A stretch of 64,000 nt of DNA from Platycnemis pennipes. Taxonomy: Eukaryota > Arthropoda > Insecta > Odonata > Platycnemididae. Position numbers and translations under genes: made by a program. Of the stretch, positions 44,591 to 55,514 are shown piece by piece. Below the pieces are notes generated by a model, which was given only the letters and a program-made list of their open reading frames with translations, was not told where the DNA came from and searched no databases. Numbering within the stretch: the stretch's first letter is position 1; every line of letters starts with the position of its first letter. Location of the stretch: assembly GCA_933228895.1 (NCBI GenBank), contig OW121849.1:41324354-41388353 (forward strand), given 5' to 3'.

Positions 44591-44697
44591 CGAAGTAAGA
44601 AGGGGAAACAACATTTTAGATTTATTAGCTAAAAATATACCCGAAATAATTCTAAATACAGTTACAGACACACGAATTAGTGATTATAAAATAGTGC

Positions 44698-45018
44698 ATG
44701 CGAAATTTATTGCAGGCGTTGAAAGGCATTATAAACCATAGGGTATACTTATTTGGAAAGGCTAATTACGAGGGCATGAATGAGGAATTAAGGGAATCGT
44801 TTGATGTATTTAGCAAACAAAGCAAAGGATTAGATACAGAGAATTCTGGAGAGAACTTTTTGAGGTCACCCGTAAAGCAGTTAATAAATATATACCAAGT
44901 AAATTTATTAGTCATAATACAGAGCCAAGGTGGTATAACGCGGAGGTTAGGAAATCACCAAAGCGACAAAGGGTATGCCACGCTAGGATTAAAAATGCAG
45001 AACGGGGTCTATCGGTAG
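44698..45018 (+). pseudogene. LINE-B linker region, frameshifted
   Basis: The 106-codon frame crosses a frameshift. The native sense, FEVTRKAVNKYIPSKFISHN and EPRWYNAEVRKS, lies in another frame over 44840-45000. It corresponds to the segment between endonuclease and RT in the copy at 59626-60294. Confidence 0.75.
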
Positions 45019-45110
45019 AGGAAAAAATTGAGTTAGTTCAAAACTACAAAAAATCGAGAGCATTAGCAAGGAAATCGTGTCGGCAAGCGTTATCACATTT
45101 CAGGAGAAAG

Positions 45111-45416
45111 ATGATAGGAGAATATTTAGATAGCAATCCTAAAGCGTTTTGGTCATATGTGAGAGAGCTTCAGGGAAATAGGTCCAGAGTGCAAATAATC
45201 AAAAACGATAAAGGAATTAGAGTCACCAGCAGTGTAGAAAAAGCCAATACTTTAAACACCTTCATCCAAAGCGTATTCAACTCATCGCCTCACAACGCAG
45301 TGGAACCACCGCCAAACACATGCAGTGAGCAAATGCCCGAAATTTTAATTTCATGTCGCGGAATAGAGCAGCAGTTAAAAAACATTAGTAAAACATATCA
45401 CCAGGTACCGATCTAA
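45111..45416 (+). pseudogene. LINE-B linker to start of RT
   Basis: The 101 residues include NPKAFWSYVRELQGNRSRVQ, KANTLNTFIQSVFNSSP and SCRGIEQQLKNIS. They match the start of the RT frame at 15719 and 59626. The frame ends just before the GPDQIP motif. Confidence 0.85.
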
Positions 45417-45437
45417 TTCCTTCCAGAATATATACGA

Positions 45438-45728
45438 GTGAAGAGAGAGCTAGGATTAATACAACGAGTACTTGGGAAATGTGATGAGAAGACAAAAGAG
45501 CGATATTACTTTTCACTAGTTAGGCCCCACCTTGAGTATGCATCCAGCATATGGGATCCGAATAAATTAGGTTTGATCAGAGAACTAGACAGTGTGCAGC
45601 GTATCCTAGCAGTTAGGTTCGTTAAAATGTGTTACGATAGGTTAAGTAGTGTTTCAGAACTAATACAAGAATTAGGGTGGGAATCATTATCAGAGCATAG
45701 ACAGATTAAATCTTTTAATAGATATTAA
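45438..45728 (+). pseudogene. LINE-B C-terminal block joined directly to the linker
   Basis: The 96 residues run KRELGLIQRVLGKCDEKTKE, then VRPHLEYASSIWDPNKLGLI and LIQELGWESLSEHRQ. RT motifs A, B and C are absent between this and the preceding frame. Confidence 0.87.
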
Positions 45729-45934
45729 ATCTATTAGAGAAATTTTAATCAGATAGCTTTACTGAAGATGTTAGGCATATATTAAAAACACCAGCGGATT
45801 ATGCTAGATTCGACCAGATAAATAAGATTAGAGAGATAGATTGTCGTGCTGATAGATTCAAATGGCATTTTTCCCTGATTTTCACACCTTCGAGGTGGAT
45901 TTCAGGGTATTGTGTAGATGTAGATGTGGATGAT

Positions 45935-46195
45935 GTCCAAAAATATCTTAAATTGAGTTTCTCCTCAAGAGGGAGTATCACCTCTCCTTAACGTACCTAT
46001 GATGCAATGTACATGAAAAATTCTATACTAGAAGATTTAAAGATGGGCATCTATAGGGCATAGTGTTCTGTGTCGGGTTAAATTAAATTCTAAGAAAGTT
46101 ATCCGTTTGCTGCAGACTATAAGGTCCCAACCTGAATTTGAGTGGATACCATCGATTAAATCACAATTATTTATAGTCGTCTTAGGAATAAAAAC
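45935..46195. other. Spacer between two opposed LINE-B ends
   Basis: Nothing recognised. The LINE-B tails face each other across this spacer, plus on the left and minus on the right. Confidence 0.4.
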
Positions 46196-46197
46196 AT

Positions 46198-46302
46198 TCA
46201 TTTACATCTACATCTAAGTGATACCCTGCAAGCCACTGCGAGGGTGTTTGACAGGGGGGAAAGATAATCAAACATGCGCTCTTGACATGCAACTAGAGTA
46301 CT
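46198..46302 (-). mobile_element. LINE-B 3' UTR fragment, minus strand
   Basis: ATTTACATCTACATCTAAGT, then GATACCCTGCAAGCCACTGC and GACAGGGGGGAAAGATAATC, match the UTR. It is truncated after about 105 bp. Confidence 0.88.
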
Positions 46303-46309
46303 AAGAAGA

Positions 46310-46870
46310 AACCGCAATGAAAACGATAATAGGAAAATATATTGATGGAGGAAACAAATTCCGGTGAGATATGGTGGAAGTTATCCATAATGGAACATGT
46401 ATTCTTGACCATGTCAAGAAGATCTACAAGAAAGCAGCATGTCCCGCAAAAAAAAACTCCTGTGAAGACATAAAAAGATTCATTCGTCCTTTTCATAAAA
46501 TTTGATTTACGTTAGATTTATGTTCCAAGGTCAATCAAAACAGGTTGAAGATGACACGGCAGATGTATTTCTATCACAGAAATAAATAAAGAATATACAG
46601 CTGGATAAGAAAAGGAGATAAAATGAGATAAACTACGAATCGAGCAGGAAGATTAGAGAATTATTCTTAACCCAAGAATAATCTTCGAACTTAATAAACG
46701 CACGGAACCAGAAATCAGTTTTTCGCTATCCAGTTTCGGAATTTCCATCCAATTTAACGAGTCCTTTTTTACAATGACGAATCGTTTTTATTTTACTGAT
46801 TTGTTTCCGAGAAAAATTATTTAAACTGACCACCTTGACGGTCAACTTGTCCACACGCTTCACTTTAAGT
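46310..46870. other. AT-rich spacer
   Basis: Nothing recognised. Confidence 0.35.
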
Positions 46871-46876
46871 AACGTT

Positions 46877-47050
46877 TTTACATCTACATTCACGTAATAC
46901 CCAGCGAACCCTAGTGAGGTTGTGTGTCAGGAGGTGAAGGTCACCAAACATGCAATAATTGCATTCAAATAACAGCTACAGAGTTACTACCACATGGAAA
47001 CATATTAGGTATACGAGTCATGTGTAACTACGTGCCGTCAATATATACTC
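46877..47050 (-). mobile_element. LINE-B 3' UTR fragment, minus strand
   Basis: TACATCTACATTCACGTAAT, then ACCCAGCGAACCCTAGTGAG and GTGTGTCAGGAGGTGAAGGT, match the UTR core with decay. Similarity fades near 47050. Confidence 0.8.
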
Positions 47051-47059
47051 TACGTAAGA

Positions 47060-48635
47060 AGCACGTGTAAACGTAACGTCATATTATAAACGAAAATTAG
47101 TCTAATATTAAAAATAAGTTTGGAAGTAAAATGAACAGTAACAAAAGAAAGGCCGTTATTACCTTGCCCACTTATTGCTAAATTAAAAACCTACAGAGAT
47201 TCTTTAATTCATATCTTTAAAGGTAGAAGGCATTCTTTTTCTTCAGATTTTTATACAACATTTAATTGACAGACTAACAATTAATTGTATGTATATACTG
47301 AAATTTAATAATTGGGGTCACTGCTTTCCGATCAATACTTTATTTTATAATTCCAACAATACTTAAAGTCAGTCTACAATATCTATGATAAATACTGGTA
47401 AGTTAAACGATAAGTTAATGTCACCAATTTTCAATATCCGGAATATTTTAATCAGCAAGCCAAGAGAATTTCAGTTCAATGTGGCCAAAAATACCTGGTT
47501 CCTAAAAAAAAAGTAATGGCGAATAGGATCAGAAATTGTTATTAGTGAGTAATAAATGAATATTCAATTATAATTCGATAGAGAAAAGGTGATGATCACT
47601 GATGCCATCGAAGACACCAGATACATGGTTATTGAAAAGAGCATTTAAATTTCTATTAATCAACTCCCCTTTTACAGCACTGACTGGCGTCGCAATGCCA
47701 CCCATATGTGCGATAATAAGCATCCGTGACTAAGCTCATCACGACCATTCATAGTACTCAGTTCATTAGCTCGTGTTTATTCTCGAAGCTTCTTACTGAT
47801 CGACAAGGGTAATTTATTGCCTACCATTCGCTTGACAGGCGTTAAAATCCCCTGTGTATGCAAATCCCGTTTCATTGATGATACCAGATTGTGGGGAAAG
47901 GGATACGGTCAATACGTCACTCAAATCATATTTTTCACAAATTTTCACAGTTAACAACATGATTTTCAGCAAAAAATGACGACGATTACGGGATAAAACT
48001 ATTCATCAAACTAATTTTAAAAACTCTGATTACATATTTGATTTTACTCATTGGACAATGATTAGGTTTACTGAGTGGACGAATTAAATATGAATTATGA
48101 CAGGATTTGTTACGCTGATTTTCATATACTGACAAAACATTACGCCGGAATTCGATCAAGTATCTTCAAGAGTCAATAACGGTTTTGGCCTTGATTATAT
48201 TGGTAGGTTTCTATTGTTGCTGCCTTGTGATTGGCCGTTTCTGCCAAAATCTCTTCCATGCAATTCAATTTAACGCATCAACGCCGTGTATACTAAAGAT
48301 TCAACAAATTCCAAAGGTTATATCCTGAAAAATGTGGACTATTTACCCAATCATATAGGTACCGTTAATGATCACCTTGTTATTGGATGGTGAGGGGCTA
48401 AACTTGGCACACATGAGTTGCTGCAATTAGCAACGGACGAGCCCAAAAAATTCCTTAGAAACTGGGAGAGGAATAATATAAAAAAATATTTTCCCAAAAA
48501 CCATTAAGACGGCTGCTGGGAACCATCATCCTATAAGTCGAAATAAAGGAAGCCGTCTTCTGGATCCGATCCTATTCTTCCAAAATCGCACTCATTCAGT
48601 AACCACCTGCGAAACGTTTTCCCGAAAAAAAAACT
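47060..48635. other. Long AT-rich spacer
   Basis: No gene, repeat or RNA recognised. Confidence 0.4.
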
Positions 48636-48639
48636 TTGC

Positions 48640-49455
48640 TCATTCTTTTTCCCACCAGAAAAGATGTTCACAAACGCAAAGCCCGGGAGGGAGGGGAGTG
48701 TGAGGATGAATCGTCAGATAATCGATTCTCGGATTATTGCGACCTCAAAATCCGACCAGCGCCCGGTTTCAAACTCACCGTCCGCTCGGGACGAATGGAT
48801 CGAGGATCGAGATTAACAACGGCCCCGTATGCGAGGGGAAACGTCTCCTGAGCACAATAGAGACAAAGGCTCGGAGCATTCTCCTGGACGCGTGAGGAGG
48901 AGCGGTTAGGCCAGATCCACAGCCGAGATTGACATAGACGAATGGCTTTCGACGGGGCTATCGATTCTCTGTGGAGGTGGAGGACAATGTAGAGGGGAGT
49001 AGGAAAAAAAATAATAGGAAAAACAAATGAATTTCCTGACCAAGGCACGAAGGAGTGGAAGGAAATTAAGATGAGGAGAAGGGTATGAGAAAGAGAGGGA
49101 GAGAAACAACAGAGAGAGCGAGAGGATGGTAAGAGGGAGGAGATGAAAGAAGAAGTGGAAAGAGGTGACCTGGAATAGAATTAGAAAAGGAGGAAGGAGC
49201 GTGATGGCTCATTATTTGGATGAGGAAAGCATTTAAAATGTTGGAGAGGGAAACCGTTATGCATTCATTTTTATGCTTGTGTGTGTATGCTATTTCGTGT
49301 CTGCCACGGGCCCTGCGTGAGTTGTGGAGAGCGGGGGAGGAAGAAAGGTTTCGACTCCAATTCCTGGAAAGCGAAGCGACAAGTGTTTGGGGTAAGGGCG
49401 AGGAGTCCAAGGTAGGTTGTAGTATGACTAGAAATGAATAACGGGCGCCCACAGT
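48640..49455. other. GC- and purine-rich island with overlapping frames
   Basis: An almost pure purine run on the plus strand spans about 49048-49165. Minus frames 48734-49048 (104 codons) and 49066-49452 (128) and plus frames 48636-48851 and 49220-49441 overlap. The minus 128-codon frame is Ser/Pro/Leu-rich because it reads the pyrimidine strand. No domain is recognised. Confidence 0.35.
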
Positions 49456-49459
49456 AAAC

Positions 49460-51535
49460 TTCCTGACGAGCCGAATTTATTACGACCGGGCATCCCAACG
49501 CCCGAGTTTCCTCCCGGGCCTAGATTTAAATTTACGAGGAAAAAATTAAAACCTTTTCTTTATTTTTCCAGTAGGATTGACTGTTAAACGGTAAAGCGCC
49601 GACTATGAGCACATTCACATATGTTTAAAAGTTCATTCGTTGAGTTTTATATGTTTATAAATTATATGACTGACAGACTGAATAAGGGCCATTATTTTGT
49701 TGGGAATTTCCGACAATAAAGGTCTCGTTCCTTCATTTTAGGCTAAATATCTTCCAAGTTGAGCTTTAGAAACGTAGGTGGAGATGAATGGACGGAAACC
49801 TGCTGATGATGGTTGGGGAGGAAAGAAGACTGCTACCAAAAATTTAGAGGGTAGAGTTGGGAGTTGCAATAGATACTTAGGAACGAAGTAATGCTGAATA
49901 CCTTTTCAAGAGTAAAACGGTATGAGAGTAAGAGGAAGAAAATAAAATGTATTACGAATGATAAGAAGAGCGGTAGGAAATATGCCAATTAGAAAAGATA
50001 GATTCACACACAGTGGATAGACGAATACAATGCTAAGTTGAGTAGGAGTACTTCCATAAAATCTACTCTAATTGGCAGAAGAATATCAATCAAAAACCAT
50101 GTAATCCATAATTCCTCTTCTTCTAAGCACTAATCTCTTGGTTTCAGTTTTATAACGTTTGTTGCAACACATTATATGAATCAATAACGGTGAGAAAATA
50201 AAATACATGAGCTATTTCATTATTTTGTTAAAATGCTTTGTAGTACCATTGATGATTTCACATAGAAAGTAAAAACTTCGATGGGATACAAAACTAAGTT
50301 TGTTTAACTTAGCTCACTCCACAGTGCAAGGATGTGGGAATAAGCACGCTTGTTTCTCCGTGATGCTCACTGTCATGTCTTTTATTCACTTTAAATCCTT
50401 TATCCTACCCGTTATCTGGCACCAATGACATCAACTGTTTGGTTGAGATATTTGGGACACATTTCTTCTACACATAATACAGAACCTCGACGCAAGCAAT
50501 GGTTCATTATTTTCCACACATGAAGTTTCTTATTTAATCCAATTTTGTTATTCAACTGTTTACCAAGTCTCTGACGCCGAAGCCTCATGTGGACTCCCGT
50601 TTTTACGTCCTACGCCGCAAGCACTTGGGACGGTTCCTAGGGTAGAGGCCTTCTATAAATTAAATAACACAAAAGAGAGGGTCGACCCGACAGTTACTAT
50701 TCGCTATCGCCAAACAGGGGGGGTCGACAATCTCTCAGTCATATTGCTAGAATTAACCATGTTACATTCATTCCCTGTTTAAACGTTTATGATGACACAT
50801 TATAATTGATGAATCAATAGCAGTACCTATCGAGAAATAATTAAGGCATTTCTAAAGAATGTCTACTTTGTCATGCAAAAGATAGAGAGATTTCGTTGGC
50901 AGTGTTGCAGTTGGCAGTTGGTGATTTCGGGGGAGGGTTCTTTGAGAACGTTACGAAGCGTTATATGTAGATGGGTAGATGTTGGATTGAAAAAAGTGGA
51001 AAATATACGTTACGAATTACATTTAAGGCCCCGTAACACGTGGGTACCGATAGATTTAGATGTATGCAAACATTTTCCTTGCAATAAGTCTATGCTCTTG
51101 AAAAAAATGCAACACGGAAGGTTCGCATACATAGTGGTCGCGAGGAGAATTTGAAATCCGGTCATGCATCTTCTTCTGGAGAGTGATAGTCACCTTCTTT
51201 TAACCTTTCCGTTTTTAAATTTATTTTAAGATAGTGAGCATCTTGTGCAGTGACAGTGACAGCCGACATAGCTCTCTAGTCTAGAAGCAAGCGAATGGGC
51301 GAAAACTACTACAGATATCTATCCCACGATCGTAGATATCTCTCCAGCAAGGCTTGGCAGATGCACTCACTGAATTTGAGAAACGCTGTAAATTACAATC
51401 TCGTGTATGTTTTTTTTATCTTTCAGGAAGACAGAGCAGAATTTTTTAACCCCGTTTAAGCACTGGCGGATGTTGCCGTACCCTTATTTTTTCGGCAGTT
51501 CCAATAAATTATGCCGCATAATCCTCCATTCTAGC
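49460..51535. other. Spacer, no recognised gene
   Basis: A plus frame at 50873-51154 (93 codons) has several Trp and Arg residues but no known motif. The rest is AT-rich. Confidence 0.35.
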
Positions 51536-51539
51536 ACCC

Positions 51540-51970
51540 AGCTTGCATACTCATAGAACCATGGGGCCGACCTGGAGGTGGTTGCTTTCTCACCGAGAGA
51601 TTAGACCCCTCTGGGCCATTCCGCCTCGATTACCTGTGGTCCCAAGGAATGAGGAAGAGGAAGCAGGTAGTCCGTTGGTACGTCTCGAGAGTTTTCGGGA
51701 TCGGATGGCGCGGGGGAGGGGGTGGAAACGGGCCAAATGGGGTGAGGGCAGGGGGTGAGCGAAGGCTAGAGCCAGGATACTGTGCTAGGGACGTTTTTTT
51801 CCCGAGGAAATTGATGGCGGGAGGGGTGTGTATTTTTTTTTGAACGGGTCTCCCCCTTAAGAATGCGGAAAATGGTTCTTCCAACTGGTCCGCTTCCTCC
51901 CCAACCTCACTTCCCTCGAAAAGAACCCCAAACACCCCCGCCCACCCCCGTTTCATCCATCCCTTTCGAT
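51540..51970. other. GC-rich island switching from G-rich to C-rich
   Basis: The plus strand is G-rich at 51690-51760 and C-rich at 51850-51955. Frames of 108 codons (minus, 51630-51956), 71 (plus) and 64 (plus) overlap. No product is recognised. Confidence 0.35.
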
Positions 51971-52194
51971 TCTAACATCCCGGAACCCTTAGCAAAGGAG
52001 CGGAAAAAAAACTAGGCACCTGAGTGCGTGACCGAGCATACATCCTTCCATCAAGCTTTGGGGAGGCGATGAGGAGGTGTTGCGATCAGTCTCCTAAGTG
52101 GCTGGGATCCCTGGGGCAATGTTTAACGAACTTGCCGAGGAGGATGTGTGATTTCCATCCGTAAATGTGTACATGAGTCTGTATAGAGCGCGGG

Positions 52195-52265
52195 CCGCAG
52201 TAGGCAGGTCGTTAATGCATCGACCTGGCAACCCAAAGGTCGCCGGTACGGTTTTTGCATCGGAC
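52195..52265 (+). repeat. tRNA-like SINE head, plus strand
   Basis: GGCAGGTCGTTAATGCATCG (box A area) is followed by GGTCGCCGGTACGGTTTTTG as a poor B box. The body is not recognised. Confidence 0.4.
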
Positions 52266-52369
52266 ATTACTGTAATTGTTATGTAGTTATTAGATGAATT
52301 GACCGATAGCTGAATTCATCTGCAACTTTAAAGATAAGTGAGTAATTGGATTAGAAAGAATTTTTTTGT

Positions 52370-52575
52370 GGAGCGGAGGATAAATATAGACTAGCCTGCC
52401 ATTGGTATTAGCCTAACCGTAACAAATAGCACCATGTGTTCCACTGTTTGACGTTCTATCTGAAAGACGCAGTTTTCACCTTCTCCGTAAGGTAGGTACT
52501 CGAGCAATCACCGCTATTCAACCTGGATTATTAGGTGAAAAAGTAGTGCCCTCTCACCACATTGATCCGGTCACC
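52370..52575 (-). repeat. tRNA-derived SINE, minus strand
   Basis: The minus-strand head GATCAATGTGGTGAGAGGGC carries the B box CAGGTTGAATAGCGG. The body ends with GTTAGGCTAATACCAATGGC, as in the other copies. Confidence 0.6.
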
Positions 52576-52824
52576 TATGAATATCAAAATTGTCTGTAAA
52601 AGAGCATCGATGAATTATATGAAAGATATGAATAAATAATTTGAAAAATATGGTGCCATATAACCAGTTGGATGATCAGTTGGAGGATCAGGAATGCAGA
52701 GATCCACTACTGCCGATGTACATGGACTCAAAAATTGAAACGCGGTATAATGCTAGGGTTTTTTATTACATACCCACCGAGTAGTTTGTCCGTATAAAGC
52801 TACTAAAGTGAACTATGCATGCAC

Positions 52825-52886
52825 AACCCACACTGAAGCCTATATATGGGACATATATGGGAAATATATGGGCTTCATTGTGGGTT
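52825..52886. repeat. Short hairpin with ATATATGGG repeats
   Basis: Arms of 23 bp (52825-52847 and 52864-52886, AACCCACACTGAAGCC type) pair with two mismatches around a loop that repeats ATATATGGG. It could be a tiny MITE or a diverged foldback, but no target duplication is clear. Confidence 0.6.
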
Positions 52887-52889
52887 AAT

Positions 52890-53575
52890 GCAAAATGATC
52901 TGGGTGGCTGACGATTGACAATTGGCGATAAAATGCTTTTTTTTAACTTTTTGATCCATATTGGGTGAATTGCCGACTTTAAAGAAAAATGAATATAATT
53001 TTTTGAGCTAATAATAGTTGATTGAAAAATTCTTTAATTACTTCTAATTTTATTATTAGCAAGGGACTGAACTGAGGAGAAATTGACTGAAAAAATCGAT
53101 AATATCCGGGGACAGCTATGCCATACATTCGCAAATGAGTCATGTCCCCTTGGCAATGCCTGAGCCTCTAAAAGATTGCAGGTATTTGAGTTCACACGGA
53201 AGATGAATTTTTAGATCATTATATCTTACTCTCTCACAGGATTACCTGTTAGGTATCTTGTACTCCAAGTAATTCTTAATACTGAGGGTATTGCTACCTA
53301 ATCTTAATACTGAGGGATTGCTCATGTAAAAACTACAATAAGCCAAAAGCTTTGGGTTAAAATTTTACATATTCCAAAACGCATTTACAGGTAGCAGAAA
53401 TAATTTTTGGCAGCAAGAATACTATTCTCTGGCAGTCCCCACCACCCTAAACGTCTTTGCGTCATTCTCAAAGAACATTAGGACACCATCATAGACACTT
53501 CCGTATTGTCATAAGGAGTCTTTTGTCTGATGAATAAGAATTTCGTTCACCAGCAAAACAAAGAAAATAAAATGG
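52890..53575. other. AT-rich spacer
   Basis: A short duplicated phrase TCTTAATACTGAGGG(T/A)TTGC-like occurs at about 53276 and 53303. Nothing else was recognised. Confidence 0.35.
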
Positions 53576-53579
53576 TTTG

Positions 53580-53660
53580 CCATCGTGAGCCAGTCGAGTG
53601 GTCGAAATGCGCCGGCCTTGCAGCCCGAAGGTTGCGGGCTCGCAACCCATGTCAGTCAAG
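53580..53660 (+). repeat. tRNA-like SINE head, plus strand
   Basis: GAGTGGTCGAAATGCGCCGG gives a box A that fits the consensus well. GGTTGCGGGCTCGCAACCC is a symmetric but altered B box. The stems are incomplete for a tRNA. Confidence 0.5.
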
Positions 53661-53972
53661 AAGGATATTATTTCCATAGAATTTGGCCTAGATGTAAGTT
53701 AAGTCAGACAAGGCTACGCAACCTTAGAAATTGGAGCATCTTAAAACCCAATTATAGTACTAAAAATTTATTTGTTTCACACTTGCAATTTCATGATGCC
53801 AATAAAGTTACCACCCAATCTCGCTAAGGTTAACAAATACATATCCGAATAGAAGTTTTCGAAAGATTCTCTTCCTAATACCTTAGTGAGCACATTCATA
53901 ACACGAATTTCAAATAAGAAAACAAAGTTTAACGAAAAGAATACAAGAAAGTGAAACGCTAAGTCAGTAGGT

Positions 53973-54532
53973 TCATCTACATCTACATCTACACAATACC
54001 CTGCAAGCCACCGCGAGGGTGTGTGGCAGGGGGTGAAGATCACCAATCATGCACTACTTACATGCAAACAAGCAACTATAGGGTCTCCTGCAACTAGATT
54101 GTAAGTATCTATAGTGTTTAAGGGGTTAATACATGCATCATGCACTACAGAATACTCTAAAATATTTCACCTACCTATCCCTTTGCTATGCTGCCTATTC
54201 TGTTCTCTTATAGTACGGGGGAAAAATGCCATTTTGAATCTATCGGTCCGACAATCTATCTCTCTAATCTTATTTATCTGGTCGAATCTAACACAATACG
54301 CTGGTATTTTAATATGTGCCTAACATCTTCAGTAAAGCTATGCGATTGAAATTTCTCTAATAGATTCAATCTGTACTTTAACCTACGCTCTGATAATGAT
54401 TCCCTTCCTAATTCTTTTATTAATTCTGAAACGCTACTCAACCTACCGTAACACCTTTTAACGAACCTAGCTGCTCTACGCTGCACACTGTCTAGTTCTC
54501 TGATCAAACCTAATTCATTAGGATCCCATACA
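53973..54532 (-). mobile_element. LINE-B 5'-truncated copy, best-preserved 3' end
   Basis: A triple ATCTAC hexamer tail, full UTR and C-terminal coding block end sharply at ATTAGGATCCCATAC near 54532. The minus frame reads on to the natural stop (RFKMAFFPRTIREQNR, about 54235-54190). This is the best reference for the LINE-B 3' end in the window. Confidence 0.92.
54274..54507 (-). CDS. LINE-B C-terminal protein block (partial)
   Basis: The 77-codon frame reads IRELDSVQRRAARFVKRCYG, then RLSSVSELIKELGRESLSER and RRLKYRLNLLEKFQSHSF. It is open, but the element upstream is missing. A stop at about 54274 (the residue before YARFDQ in other copies) truncates the last 30 or so residues. The block follows RT in the family; its function is not established. 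Confidence 0.85.
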   Translation of the reverse strand: MIRELDSVQRRAARFVKRCYGRLSSVSELIKELGRESLSERRLKYRLNLLEKFQSHSFTEDVRHILKYQRIVLDSTR

Positions 54533-54539
54533 CTGGCAT

Positions 54540-54900
54540 ACAGGTTGGATGGTGGATGGGTAGATGGAAAATTTGGGAATTTATTGGGAGAAAATACTGC
54601 GCAACGGAGGCGTTAGCTCCGAGTTGCGGGAATAATGATGCGGAGAGGTATCCAATTGTATACTTCCTGCGCGCTGCGTAAGGATTTATAGCTCCTTGGA
54701 AGGAGGAAGGAAGCATATGCATGCAGGGGAATCCCATTCTTTTTTGAAACAAAATACCCCGAAAAGGGTTGAAATTTTTCCATCCCCTCCCACAGAAGGT
54801 TCACTGAACTCGATAAGCTCCAAAGTCGTGTTATAATTGGAGGGAAATAAAATCTCACGCCACGATCATAGGTTAAATAAAAGTGTAGTCATACCTATGC
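54540..54900. other. Spacer, overlapping minus frames
   Basis: Minus frames 54510-54752 and 54613-54858 have no motif. Confidence 0.35.
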
Positions 54901-54904
54901 TTTA

Positions 54905-55010
54905 TGGAGGATCTGCTTGGTGAACTGGTTTGAGTCTCCCATCTCGACGCCCCGGTTTGACTCCCAACAGAGGCAGGTTATTCAGTGGTATTCCTACTCC
55001 ATAATAGTTC
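54905..55010 (+). repeat. tRNA-like SINE head, plus strand
   Basis: CTGCTTGGTGAACTGGTTTG, CATCTCGACGCCCCGGTTTG and ACTCCCAACAGAGGCAGG give box A and B regions in order. It is followed closely by a LINE-C 3' fragment. Confidence 0.55.
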
Positions 55011-55029
55011 AGGCATAAATGCCATGTAA

Positions 55030-55512
55030 CCAAAAGAAGATTCTCCTTACAGTCGGAATTGTGGAGGAAAAGAAACATTTCATTAGAACAAAGATCCTGA
55101 GCATGCTATTTCATGGCAGTGAGGCATGGACGATAACAGAAGTAGAGACGTAAAGACTGGAAGAATTTTAAATATGGTGCTACAGAACAATGATGAAGCT
55201 AAAATGGAACGACCGAGGGATAAACGAAGAAGTCATTAGTAGATTGGTAGAAAAGAGAAGTCTGCGAAAATCTTTGTAAAGAAGGCAGAACAGTTTGATC
55301 GACCATATCTTGAGACATGATGGTTTAATGAAGGCAATCGTCGACGGGCAAGAGAACGGGAAGAATGGCAAAGGAAGGCCTCACATGAGATATTTAGATC
55401 ATGTGAGAGATAGGAAAGAGAACTATGTGAATATGATAAGGTTATTTGATAGGAGAAGCGAGTGGAGAGCTTCAGCAAACCAATCTTAGGATTGTGACTG
55501 ATGATGATGACC
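55030..55512 (+). mobile_element. LINE-C 3' fragment with (TGA)n tail
   Basis: From LFHGSEAWTITEVET (stop-broken) through the C-terminal block to ACTGATGATGATGAC. It carries the uninterrupted TGGTGCTACAGAACAATGAT, which proves the insertion point of the TIR element in the copy at 1640-4440. It has several stops. Confidence 0.85.
55295..55489 (+). pseudogene. LINE-C C-terminal block
   Basis: The 64 codons read IDHILRHDGLMKAIVDGQEN, then GKNGKGRPHMRYLDHVRDRK and end RRSEWRASANQS. They are collinear with 4127-4369 and keep GRP where that copy has GRY. Confidence 0.82.
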
Positions 55513-55514
55513 CC

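Larger units (their letters stand above)
44595..45930 (+). mobile_element. LINE-B copy lacking the whole RT core
   Basis: Order: the end of the endonuclease (NNILDLLAKNIPE, then TRISDYKIVHAKF), the linker (WYNAEVRKSPKRQRVCHARI, FWSYVRELQGNRS), then a jump near 45430 straight to VKRELGLIQRVLGK and the C-terminal block, then a shortened UTR and the GTAGATGTAGATGTGGATG tail. Roughly the entire RT domain (about 1 kb in the copy at 15445) is missing at one junction, and about 200 bp of UTR is also gone. Both ends of the element are kept. Confidence 0.88.

Noticed and set aside
46310..46500. Possible LINE-C fragment (plus strand)
   Set aside because: I could not align any conserved block; similarity was only in A-rich composition.
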